Shown here in pieces: positions 33,667 through 40,473 of a stretch of DNA of 64,000 nucleotides (the stretch's first letter is position 1; every line of letters starts with the position of its first letter). The notes beneath the pieces were generated by a model that was not told the origin of the DNA, ran no database searches, and saw only the letters and a program-made list of their open reading frames with translations. This DNA comes from Gemmatimonadota bacterium (lineage in GTDB: Bacteria; Gemmatimonadota; Gemmatimonadetes; Gemmatimonadales; GWC2-71-9): the NCBI GenBank assembly GCA_022563595.1, contig JADFNB010000009.1, positions 24,064-88,063 on the forward strand, given 5' to 3'. A program made the position numbers and the translations under genes.

Positions 33667-33790
33667 TAAGAGGGTGTAAGACGGTGTAAGAGGGTGTAAG
33701 ACGGTGCAGGAGGGTCCTCTGACCCACCCCACCGTATTCCACCAATCCTACCATCCTACACCATCCTACACCATCCTACACCGTCCTCCT
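33667..33790. repeat. 10-bp tandem repeat array with inverted second half (locus 1)
   Basis: Directly after the nhaC stop are four exact-period 10-bp units TAAGA(G/C)GGTG (33667-33706) plus a degenerate fifth. After a spacer of about 35 bp come three identical units CCATCCTACA (33751-33780) flanked by partial ones. The reverse complement of the second unit (TGTAGGATGG) matches the rotated first unit (TGTAAGACGG) at 8 of 10 positions, so the locus can fold into a long imperfect hairpin. The same architecture recurs at 47291-47420. It fills the gap between nhaC and ctaA. Confidence 0.85.
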
Positions 33791-33814
33791 CGTGACCACC
33801 TATCTTTACCCGCC

Positions 33815-34777
33815 ATGAAGATTCTACGGCCTCTTTCGGCCATCACCGCCGTCTTGGCGTTCGCGCTCGTCGCCCTTTCCCCCATCGTGCGGATTACCGG
33901 TTCCGGGCTGGGGTGTGGCGACGACTGGCCCCTCTGTAACGGCCGGATCATTCCGCCGCTCGACAACCTCGAGGTCATGATCGAATGGGGGCACCGCCTG
34001 GCCGCCGTATTGGTCAGTGTGCTCGTCGTCGCGGTCGCGGCACTCGCTTGGCTCGGGCGGCGTGAGACGGGGATCGGCGGACGGGGCGGAGTCCTGACCC
34101 CGGCGATCCTCGGTGTTCTCCTGCTGGTTTCCCAGATACTGCTCGGCGCCGTGACAGTCTGGCTCGAACTCCCGACCTGGGTTGTGGTGCTCCACATGAG
34201 CAACGCGTTGGCCTTGCTCGCCGCCGTCTTGGTGGTCACGTTCCGCGCCTTTTCCCTTGGGGTTCCCACGCCCGATCACCCGCCCTCGGGCCGCGCCCGA
34301 CGGACCGCCTTGGCGGCACTGGGTCTCGGTGGCGCGGCGCTGCTGCTGGGCGCGCTCACGGCCAACATGGACGCCGGTATGGCCTGCGGCGGGTTTCCCC
34401 TGTGCAGCGGATCGTTCTGGCCGACCGGTGGCGGGGGCGGCAGGTTGGCGCACGTGCACTGGGTGCACCGGCTAGTGGCCTACGCACTCTTCTTTCAGCT
34501 AGCGGTCGTCGTAGTGGTGTGGCGCCGGAGAGGTGAACCGGCAGGCGTACAGCGTGCGGCATGGCTGGCGCTCGGCGTACTGGTCGCTCACGTGGTCGTC
34601 GCCGCCACGATGGTCATCCAGCTGTTGCCGATGCCGCTCAGGACGGCTCACGCGGCGCTGGGAGCCCTGGTGTGGACGGTGCTGGTCTACCTGGTGTGGG
34701 CGTCCGCCTCCGGCGCGCGGGGCGCGGCTCCCCACACGCGCGACGCCACTGGGCAGCCCTGGGTGGAGCCGTCCTAG
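33815..34777 (+). CDS. ctaA: Heme A synthase CtaA/Cox15
   Basis: 320 aa, eight TM helices in two four-helix halves. The heme-binding His residues are in EWGHRLAAV, VVLHMSNAL, HWVHRLVAY and RTAHAALGAL. The Cys pair of the first extracytoplasmic loop is in LGCGDDWPLCNG, and a matching pair is in MACGGFPLCSG. CtaA oxidises heme O to heme A for aa3-type cytochrome oxidases. The ATG at 33815 begins MKILRPLSAITAVLAFALVALSP; the frame is open into the upstream repeat but this is not part of the protein. The stop TAG shares the CTAG tetranucleotide with the stop of the convergent M24 gene. Confidence 0.93.
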   Translation: MKILRPLSAITAVLAFALVALSPIVRITGSGLGCGDDWPLCNGRIIPPLDNLEVMIEWGHRLAAVLVSVLVVAVAALAWLGRRETGIGGRGGVLTPAILGVLLLVSQILLGAVTVWLELPTWVVVLHMSNALALLAAVLVVTFRAFSLGVPTPDHPPSGRARRTALAALGLGGAALLLGALTANMDAGMACGGFPLCSGSFWPTGGGGGRLAHVHWVHRLVAYALFFQLAVVVVVWRRRGEPAGVQRAAWLALGVLVAHVVVAATMVIQLLPMPLRTAHAALGALVWTVLVYLVWASASGARGAAPHTRDATGQPWVEPS

Positions 34778-35949
34778 CCCCGAACGATCAGCGTCGATTG
34801 GGGCGAGGCGGGCGTCACGGTCGCGCCGTCGTCTTCCATCACCACGTTCACCTCGCTTCGCACCCCGAATCGACCGGCGAGATAGACGCCCGGCTCCACA
34901 GAGAACCCGATGCCCGGCAGCAGAACCCGGACGTCGTTCGTCTCGTAGCTGTCCAGATGAGGACCGCAGCCGTGCAGCTCGATGTCGATCGAGTGCCCTG
35001 TGCGGTGCACGAACGCCTCGCCGTACCCCCGCTCGGCGATGAGGTCGCGCGCCGCCACGTCGAGCACCGCTCCCGTAACGGCTTCGCCCGCGGCCAGGCC
35101 CGCGCGTAGCCGCTCGATGACGGCATCGCGCGCATCGCGCACCGTCTCCCACACCGTCACCACCTCGTCCGGAGGGGTGCTTCCCGCGAACGCCATCCAG
35201 GTCTGATCGGCGAATACCGTCTCCAGGGAACGTCCCCCCCACAGGTCGAGCAGCACGACCGCGTTCTCCTGCAAGACGGCGTCATCACCCTCACACGGCT
35301 CGTAGTGGGGGTTCGCCGCGTTGGGCCCGAACGCCACGATGGGCGGGTGGTCGGTGGTGAGTCCCGCTCGTTCCATGCGCTCCAGCACGCGCTGTTGGAC
35401 CGCATGCTCCCGGGCGCTACCCACCTCGACTACTACTTCCGTAAGCGTGATGCGGGCGATCTCGGCCAGCGCTTCGGCGGCGGCAAAGTGGTCCTCCCGC
35501 TCGCGCGGCGACCAGCGGGCGGCGAAGAGCGTCACCAGCTCGGCCGACGACTCGACGTGACCACCGAGGCGCTCGATGAGCTGCACGACACCCATCGGCA
35601 CCCGGTCGAGATACGGTACGCCGTCGTCCGGGGAGACCTCCATGGCGAGCTTACGGCCGCGGACAACCTCGCCCAGGTTGTGATGGAGTTCCTCCCACGC
35701 GGCGTAGGCGCGGATCTCCCCTGGGAACCCCTCCAGCGGTTGAAGCTCGATTCGATGGGCCACGGCGACCGGAGCACCATCCGCAGGAAGCAGTACGAAG
35801 AGCCGCCGCGTCGCCATACCTCCGATCCCGAGCACCCGCGCGGCGATGGGGTTCATCCCGTGGAAATCGTAGAGCAGCCAACCGTCGAGCGCCCGCTCGC
35901 GCAGCGCCCGCCGGACCTCTTCCAGCTCGATCCGAGCCAACACGCTCAT
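34774..35949 (-). CDS. M24-family (Xaa-Pro aminopeptidase-like) metallopeptidase
   Basis: 391 aa. An N-terminal creatinase-like domain (about 1-155) is followed by a pita-bread catalytic domain. All five metal ligands can be placed: Asp in VVLLDLWGG, Asp in VFADQTW, His in HRTGHSIDIELHG, Glu in GIGFSVEPGVYL and Glu in RSEVNVVM. A cytoplasmic enzyme with no signal peptide, probably cleaving Xaa-Pro dipeptides or N-terminal residues before Pro. The ATG at 35947-35949 overlaps the upstream V4R-like gene's stop by 4 nt, so the two are translated together. Its stop overlaps that of convergent ctaA. Confidence 0.9.
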   Translation of the reverse strand: MSVLARIELEEVRRALRERALDGWLLYDFHGMNPIAARVLGIGGMATRRLFVLLPADGAPVAVAHRIELQPLEGFPGEIRAYAAWEELHHNLGEVVRGRKLAMEVSPDDGVPYLDRVPMGVVQLIERLGGHVESSAELVTLFAARWSPREREDHFAAAEALAEIARITLTEVVVEVGSAREHAVQQRVLERMERAGLTTDHPPIVAFGPNAANPHYEPCEGDDAVLQENAVVLLDLWGGRSLETVFADQTWMAFAGSTPPDEVVTVWETVRDARDAVIERLRAGLAAGEAVTGAVLDVAARDLIAERGYGEAFVHRTGHSIDIELHGCGPHLDSYETNDVRVLLPGIGFSVEPGVYLAGRFGVRSEVNVVMEDDGATVTPASPQSTLIVRG

Positions 35950-36665
35950 GCTGCGGCTTCCTCCTCGCACCCCGGTTCGGGCGCCGCCCGCCAGACACAG
36001 GCGCGCTCCCCGCGTGTCCGACACGCGACGTGAAACAACGCACCATCGAAGTCGGTCAGTAGCCGCAGCATCTCGGCCAACCCTGCACCATAGAAGGCGC
36101 AGGCCATACCGCTCTCCGTTGCCCGCGCGGAGGGCGCGTCTTCCACGGTGGCGTCCGCAATCCCATCAGCCCGGCGCAGCGTTGCCCCGAAGACGGTCCG
36201 GGCGGTGCGCTGCGCCAGCGTGAATCCGGCTCGATTCCTCAACGCCTGCGGCAGTACGTGCAGCAACCCCGGAATCCGTCGACCGGCCCGGTTCACCGCG
36301 TGGCGCCCCGCCCGCCGTCCGGCATCCGAGAAAACCAGTTCGGCGTCGTGTCGGCGGCCGATCAGTCGCAACAGCGCGATCAACTCTTCGGCCGCAACCC
36401 GGCCCCGGCTCCGCGCGAGCGCGGCGAGCCGGTCGATCTGAACGGCAACCGTTCGACTCATCCCAAGCCGCTTCGTCGAGAGATCTTCGTGGTACTCCTG
36501 GAACTCATCCGGGGTCGGCTCGTCCAATCCCTGCACCGCCTCCAGCAGCGCGAGCGAGAGCAAGGGATGGACTCCGGAACCGTAGATCGTGTTCACGCGA
36601 TGTGTGTATTGGGAACTCACGAGGGCGCAACTTACCCCGGGGTAACGTCCGGGGCCAGTAGGCAT
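35946..36665 (-). CDS. V4R-like (4-vinyl-reductase fold) domain protein
   Basis: 239 aa as drawn. The C-terminal part (FYGAGLAEMLRLLTDFDGALFHVACRTRGERACVW) has the end pattern of V4R domains: a helix, then a strand with two Cys separated by CRTRGERAC. V4R domains bind small hydrophobic ligands and occur in regulators and in BchJ. The N-terminal half (LLSLALLEAVQGLDEPTPDEFQEYHEDL) is helical and unrecognised. The start is uncertain: a perfect palindrome at 36632-36645 falls inside the first codons, which suggests that the true start is a GTG further down (36620 or 36596). It is translationally coupled to the M24 peptidase. Function unknown; no photosynthesis genes are nearby. Confidence 0.55.
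   Translation of the reverse strand: MPTGPGRYPGVSCALVSSQYTHRVNTIYGSGVHPLLSLALLEAVQGLDEPTPDEFQEYHEDLSTKRLGMSRTVAVQIDRLAALARSRGRVAAEELIALLRLIGRRHDAELVFSDAGRRAGRHAVNRAGRRIPGLLHVLPQALRNRAGFTLAQRTARTVFGATLRRADGIADATVEDAPSARATESGMACAFYGAGLAEMLRLLTDFDGALFHVACRTRGERACVWRAAPEPGCEEEAAA
36632..36645. promoter_or_regulatory. Perfect 14-bp palindrome TTACCCCGGGGTAA
   Basis: A fully symmetric 14-mer in the region between the divergent V4R-like gene and the ECF sigma factor gene, about 85 bp upstream of the sigma start. Likely a dimeric-regulator operator; no matching regulator is identified. Confidence 0.4.
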
Positions 36666-36729
36666 TGCGCCAAGCAGGTCGCCTGGTAATTCTACAGGAC
36701 TACCTCACCGTCGCCTGGAGCCCACATAG

Positions 36730-37296
36730 GTGTCACAGTCACACGACGAACGCCGGCGCGGCTTCGAGAGGGAAGCGCTTCCACACCTCGACGCAGTCTA
36801 TCGGGTCGCTCTACGGCTGTCGGGTGACCCGGCTCAGGCGGAGGATCTCGCGCAGGAAACCATGCTCAAGGCGTTCCGCTCTTGGCACCAGTATCAACAG
36901 GGCACCAACGCGCGGGCGTGGCTGCTCACTATCCTGCGCCACACGTTCATCAACGCCTACCGCCAGAAGAAGAACCGGCCGGCGTCGGTGGACCTATCCG
37001 AGATCGAGGAGTTCACCGTTTTCCATGATGTCCAGGACACCGACCCTGAGGGCACGTTCTTCGATCAGATCATCGACGACGAAGTTCTCAGAGCAATCGA
37101 CTCGCTCCCCGATGAGTTCCGCGAAACCGTGGTGCTATCCGATGTGGAGAGCCTGTCGTACGCGGAGATCGCCGAGGTGACGGGGGTCCCGGTAGGTACG
37201 GTCAAGTCGCGCCTGTATCGCGGGCGGCAGATCCTGCAGAGGCAGCTGTACGAGTACGCCGTGGAAATGGGCTATCTCAGGCGTTCGGCCACATGA
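36730..37296 (+). CDS. ECF-type RNA polymerase sigma factor (SigR/RpoE-like)
   Basis: 188 aa. The sigma-2 region spans about 15-85 (DAVYRVALRLSGDPAQAEDLAQETMLKAFRS, NARAWLLTILRHTFINAYRQ) and the sigma-4 HTH about 118-175 (LPDEFRETVVLSDVESLSYAEIAEVTGVPVGTVKSRLYRGR). It lacks a sigma-3 region, as ECF factors do. The start is a GTG with a weak ribosome site. The next gene overlaps by 4 nt and encodes a zinc-type anti-sigma factor, the arrangement of redox-responsive ECF pairs such as SigR-RsrA. It may control the five-gene biosynthetic operon that starts 73 nt after the anti-sigma gene (inference). Confidence 0.93.
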   Translation: MSQSHDERRRGFEREALPHLDAVYRVALRLSGDPAQAEDLAQETMLKAFRSWHQYQQGTNARAWLLTILRHTFINAYRQKKNRPASVDLSEIEEFTVFHDVQDTDPEGTFFDQIIDDEVLRAIDSLPDEFRETVVLSDVESLSYAEIAEVTGVPVGTVKSRLYRGRQILQRQLYEYAVEMGYLRRSAT

Positions 37297-37559
37297 ACGA
37301 CCAGCCAACGCCGGTCAACTGCCAAGAGGCGGCCGACCGCCTCTACGAGTACCTCGACGGCGAACTCACGCCCGAGATCGAACTGGCCGTGCGCGCCCAC
37401 ATAGCAAAATGCGCCCCCTGCTTCAAGCGCTTCGACTTCGAGGAGACGTTCCTCCGGTTCCTCGCGGCTCGGATTCGGTCCCAAGGCGCCCCACCCGAGC
37501 TGAAGCGACGCATCCTGGAGTCTCTCTTTTCCGATTCGGATCTGCCGGAGCGGGAGTGA
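37293..37559 (+). CDS. Zinc-type (ZAS, RsrA-like) anti-sigma factor
   Basis: 88 aa, soluble. The ZAS motif is visible as C10, then H36-x3-C40-x2-C43 (HIAKCAPC) after a helix CQEAADRLYEYLDGEL. These are the positions that hold zinc in RsrA and ChrR-type anti-sigma factors; the extra N-terminal His of RsrA (position 7) is Pro here. In RsrA the C10/C43-type thiols form a disulfide under oxidation and release the sigma factor. It overlaps the sigma gene as ATGA. A thiol-based stress signal is therefore likely, but not shown. Confidence 0.85.
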   Translation: MNDQPTPVNCQEAADRLYEYLDGELTPEIELAVRAHIAKCAPCFKRFDFEETFLRFLAARIRSQGAPPELKRRILESLFSDSDLPERE

Positions 37560-37632
37560 GCACGCGGCTGTGGGCCACCACGGCGCCGGTGCCCGCCGGA
37601 GCGGGTCGTGGGCACCGTCCGGCGGCAGGATC

Positions 37633-38838
37633 ATGAAACCGCACGATGTGATTGTCGTTGGTGCCGGCCCGGCGGGCAGCGCCGTCGCAACCCTCCTGGC
37701 GGAGCGCGGGATCGATGTCGTGTGCCTCGACCGCGCCACCTTCCCGCGTCCCAAACCGTGTGCCGAGTACCTGAGTCCCGAAGCGGGCCGTGTGCTCGCG
37801 CGCCTCGGCGTGCTGACCGCCTTGAGACGTGAGCCCCACGAGCGGCTCGTCGGTATGCGCATTACCAGCCCCGACGGAACCGCGTTCGTGGGCCGGTTCG
37901 CCGGAAACCATGGGCACCGTGGCTTCTCCAACTACGGACTCGCACTACCGCGCGAGCTGCTCGACGCGCACCTCGTGCGCGCGGCGGAACGGAGCGGCGC
38001 CGTGATCTACGAGGGTACCGCGGTGGAGGCGCTGGAGCGGGACCCGGACGGCACTGTCCGGGTCCGCATTCGTAGCGGCAATCGCCGCGAGTCACTCCGC
38101 GCGCGACTTGTCGTCGGTGCCGACGGACTCAACTCTCGGGTGGCGAGCTGGCTCGGCACCGTCCGGCACGGCACACGTAGATGCATCGCGCTGGTCACAC
38201 ACATGAGCGCCGTCGAAGGAATGACAGACGTCGGCGAGATGCACGTGGCTCGCGGTGGATACGTAGGGCTCGCGCCCATCGGCTCGGGAATCACCAACGT
38301 GGCCGTGGTGGCCGATGTGAACAGCCTTCCGTGTCGCGGGACGCCCAAGCTGCTGTTCGAGCGGCTGCTGGGGCGCTTCCCGGCGGTCGCCGAACGCTTG
38401 GCGGGCGGCCGCCGGCTCACACCGGTGCGCGGAGCCGGTCCGTTCGCGCGATGGACGAGCCGGGCGACCGGCGACGGTGTGATGCTCGTGGGGGATGCGG
38501 CGGATTTCTACGACCCATTTACCGGCGAAGGGATCTACGCAGCGCTTCACGGCGCAGAGCTGGCGGCCGCACGTGCGGAACAGGGACTCGTGACGGGGAG
38601 GCTGGCGGCGCGGGATCTCGCCGCCTACGATCGCGATCGCCGCAAGGCGTTCGGCGGAAAGTGGGTCCTCGAGCGGGTGATCGCAGCGGCCGTCGCCACA
38701 CCCATACTGTTCAACCACTTGGCGCGACGGCTCAGCGCCCGCGCTGCCTTGGCCGACCTGCTGGTCGGAGTCGCCGGCGATATCGTAGAGCCTTCCCGGG
38801 TTCTCCGCCCGGGGTTCCTCTGGCAACTGGTTTGGTGA
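37633..38838 (+). CDS. FAD-dependent oxidoreductase, geranylgeranyl-reductase/UbiH-like
   Basis: 401 aa. Rossmann dinucleotide motif VIVVGAGPAGSAVATLLAERG (residues 6-26), then the RPKPCAEYLSP segment, VVGADGLNSRV (the GD/DG motif) and the FAD-pyrophosphate motif GVMLVGDAADFYDPFTGEGIYAAL. This is the geranylgeranyl-reductase-related branch of the p-hydroxybenzoate hydroxylase superfamily; members reduce double bonds in isoprenoids or hydroxylate/epoxidise aromatic and polyketide intermediates. It is the first of five tightly packed genes, ATG at 37633. A flavin reductase gene follows after 6 nt, so a two-component flavin monooxygenase is possible, although this class usually uses NAD(P)H itself. 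Confidence 0.82.
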   Translation: MKPHDVIVVGAGPAGSAVATLLAERGIDVVCLDRATFPRPKPCAEYLSPEAGRVLARLGVLTALRREPHERLVGMRITSPDGTAFVGRFAGNHGHRGFSNYGLALPRELLDAHLVRAAERSGAVIYEGTAVEALERDPDGTVRVRIRSGNRRESLRARLVVGADGLNSRVASWLGTVRHGTRRCIALVTHMSAVEGMTDVGEMHVARGGYVGLAPIGSGITNVAVVADVNSLPCRGTPKLLFERLLGRFPAVAERLAGGRRLTPVRGAGPFARWTSRATGDGVMLVGDAADFYDPFTGEGIYAALHGAELAAARAEQGLVTGRLAARDLAAYDRDRRKAFGGKWVLERVIAAAVATPILFNHLARRLSARAALADLLVGVAGDIVEPSRVLRPGFLWQLVW

Positions 38839-38844
38839 GTTCTC

Positions 38845-39327
38845 ATGCCCACGCCCGTCGACCATGACATGTATCGCCAGCTGCTGAGTTGCTTCGCTAC
38901 CGGAGTCACTATCATTACGACGCGGGATCCCGACGGCTGTCCGGTCGGAATGACGGCGAGCGCCGTCTCCGCAGTCTCCTTGGATCCGCCGCTCATCCTC
39001 GTGTGTATAGACCATGGTGCCGACTTCCACTCGGCCTTGAGCGAGAGCGCCGCATTTGTTGTGAACATCCTGGCGAGTGACCAGGGCGACCTGGCACGGC
39101 GATTCGCCACGCGAGAGACCGACAAGTTCAGCGGCGTGGCCTATACGACGCATCCTACCGGTCAGCCGGTTCTGGGCGGCGGCGTCGCATACATCGTCTG
39201 CGAGCGGTGGGACGCGCTGGAGGCCGGCGATCACACGGTGTTTCTCGGCCGGGTGGCCGGTGGCGAGAGCAGCGACCGGGCCCCATTGCTCTACTTCCGC
39301 GGCGGGTACGGGTCGCTCGACTCGTGA
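38845..39327 (+). CDS. Flavin reductase-like, FMN-binding split-barrel protein
   Basis: 160 aa, usual size for the HpaC/ActVB family. Motifs: FATGVTIITTRDPDGCPVGMTASAVSAVSLDPPLILVC (FMN binding), FVVNILASDQ, RFATRETDKF and a late GDHTVFLGRV. These enzymes reduce free FMN or FAD with NAD(P)H and feed it to partner monooxygenases. It lies 6 nt after the FAD oxidoreductase gene, and its stop overlaps the methyltransferase start (GTGA). A redox partner role within the five-gene pathway is likely. Confidence 0.9.
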   Translation: MPTPVDHDMYRQLLSCFATGVTIITTRDPDGCPVGMTASAVSAVSLDPPLILVCIDHGADFHSALSESAAFVVNILASDQGDLARRFATRETDKFSGVAYTTHPTGQPVLGGGVAYIVCERWDALEAGDHTVFLGRVAGGESSDRAPLLYFRGGYGSLDS

Positions 39328-40031
39328 TAGAACTCACGCTCTCACGCCTGGGTGAAGAAGCGCTCGACACGCGATCGTGCGCTCCCGACATCGCACGGGC
39401 GACGCTGAGAGACATCGCGATCTCCAACGCGCTGTTCGGTGGCCGCAGCGCCGCGGCCTTCGGATTGAGACTGCTGCTCCAGAAGATCCCCGCGCCCGGA
39501 CACCCGCTGATCCTCCTTGACCTCGGCGCCGGCAGCGGGGACATCGCGCGACATCTCACCCGCCGTGCGCGAACTGCCGGGGTGGACCTCATTCCCGTGG
39601 CCGTCGATACACACCGCACGGCGGCGCGACTGTGCCGCGCGGCCGGATTGCACACCGTTATCGCCGACGCCGCTGCGCTCCCCTTCCGTGACAGGTCGGT
39701 GGACATCGTGCTCGTCAGCCAGTTCCTGCATCACTTCACGCGCGAGACGGCGGCCATGTTGGTGCAGGCGCTGCATCGCCTGGCGCGGGTCGGGGTGATC
39801 GTCGCCGACGCGCGCAGGACGGCAGCGGCAGCGGCGGGAATCTGGCTCGCCTCGCACGTGCTGCGGTTTCACCCCACGACGCGTCACGATGGAGTGCTCT
39901 CGGTGCGACGCAGCTTCACGGCGGCCGAACTCGCGAGCCTCCTCGCTGCGGGTGGCGTGCGGGCGCAAGTCCACCGCCGACCGGGATTCCGTCTGGTGGC
40001 CGCCTGGAGGACGCCGGGTGCACAGGCTTGA
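39324..40031 (+). CDS. Class I SAM-dependent methyltransferase
   Basis: 235 aa from the GTG that overlaps the preceding stop (GTGA). The SAM-binding motif I is LLDLGAGSGDIARHL; PVAVDTHRTAARL and TVIADAAALPFRDRSVDIVLVSQFLHHF are motifs II and III. The N-terminal helix (LRDIAISNALFGGRSAAAFGL) resembles methyltransferases found beside type III polyketide synthases, which methylate alkylated aromatic or pyrone products; no type III PKS is present here. Substrate probably a product of the ketoacyl synthase in this operon (inference). It overlaps the SRPBCC gene by 14 nt. Confidence 0.88.
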   Translation: MIELTLSRLGEEALDTRSCAPDIARATLRDIAISNALFGGRSAAAFGLRLLLQKIPAPGHPLILLDLGAGSGDIARHLTRRARTAGVDLIPVAVDTHRTAARLCRAAGLHTVIADAAALPFRDRSVDIVLVSQFLHHFTRETAAMLVQALHRLARVGVIVADARRTAAAAAGIWLASHVLRFHPTTRHDGVLSVRRSFTAAELASLLAAGGVRAQVHRRPGFRLVAAWRTPGAQA

Positions 40032-40473
40032 CCGCACGATGATCGCCGCCCCCGTCGACCGGGTCTTCGCGATCGCCGCCGACGTGGAACGCTGGCCCGA
40101 GTTCCTGGGACACTACCGGCTGGTCCGGATGATCGAGCGCCGGGAGGGTGGCGGCATCGTCGAGATGGCGGCGTGGCGCCCGTTCGGACCGGCCCGTTAT
40201 CCGACATGGTGGGTCTCCGAAATGGAGACCGACCCGGACACCCGCACCATCCGCTACCGCCACATCCGCGGGATCACCCGAGAGATGGAAGTCGAGTGGT
40301 CGATCACCGGCACTGACGGCGCGGTGGATGTTTCCATCGTGCACGACTGGGCCGGGCCGGGTTGGCCCGTGATCGGCCGCCTCGCCGCCGAGCTGGTTAT
40401 CGGGCCGGTGTTCATCCGGGGAATCGCGTCCCGCACCCTCGCCGGCATCAAACGGAAAGCAGAGTGGACATGA
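40018..40473 (+). CDS. SRPBCC (polyketide cyclase/START-like) protein
   Basis: 151 aa from GTG 40018, giving VHRLDRTMIAAPVDRVFAIAADVERWPEFLGHYRLVRM, the standard opening of cyclase/dehydrase (COQ10-like) SRPBCC proteins; an ATG at 40039 would remove the first strand. The helix-grip fold makes a deep hydrophobic cavity. Family members are aromatase/cyclases acting on poly-beta-ketone chains, or lipid/quinone carriers. The C-terminal helix (IGPVFIRGIASRTLAGIKRKAEW) is typical. The stop overlaps the ketoacyl synthase start (ATGA). Folding or holding of the synthase product is the probable role. Confidence 0.82.
   Translation: MHRLDRTMIAAPVDRVFAIAADVERWPEFLGHYRLVRMIERREGGGIVEMAAWRPFGPARYPTWWVSEMETDPDTRTIRYRHIRGITREMEVEWSITGTDGAVDVSIVHDWAGPGWPVIGRLAAELVIGPVFIRGIASRTLAGIKRKAEWT

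Noticed and set aside
33667..33790. CRISPR array
   Set aside because: Units are contiguous 10-mers without spacers, the second half is inverted, and no cas gene is nearby.
35946..36665. BchJ (4-vinyl bacteriochlorophyll reductase) and a photosynthesis cluster
   Set aside because: Only the V4R-like end is similar; no other pigment or reaction-centre gene is present, and the partner is a peptidase.
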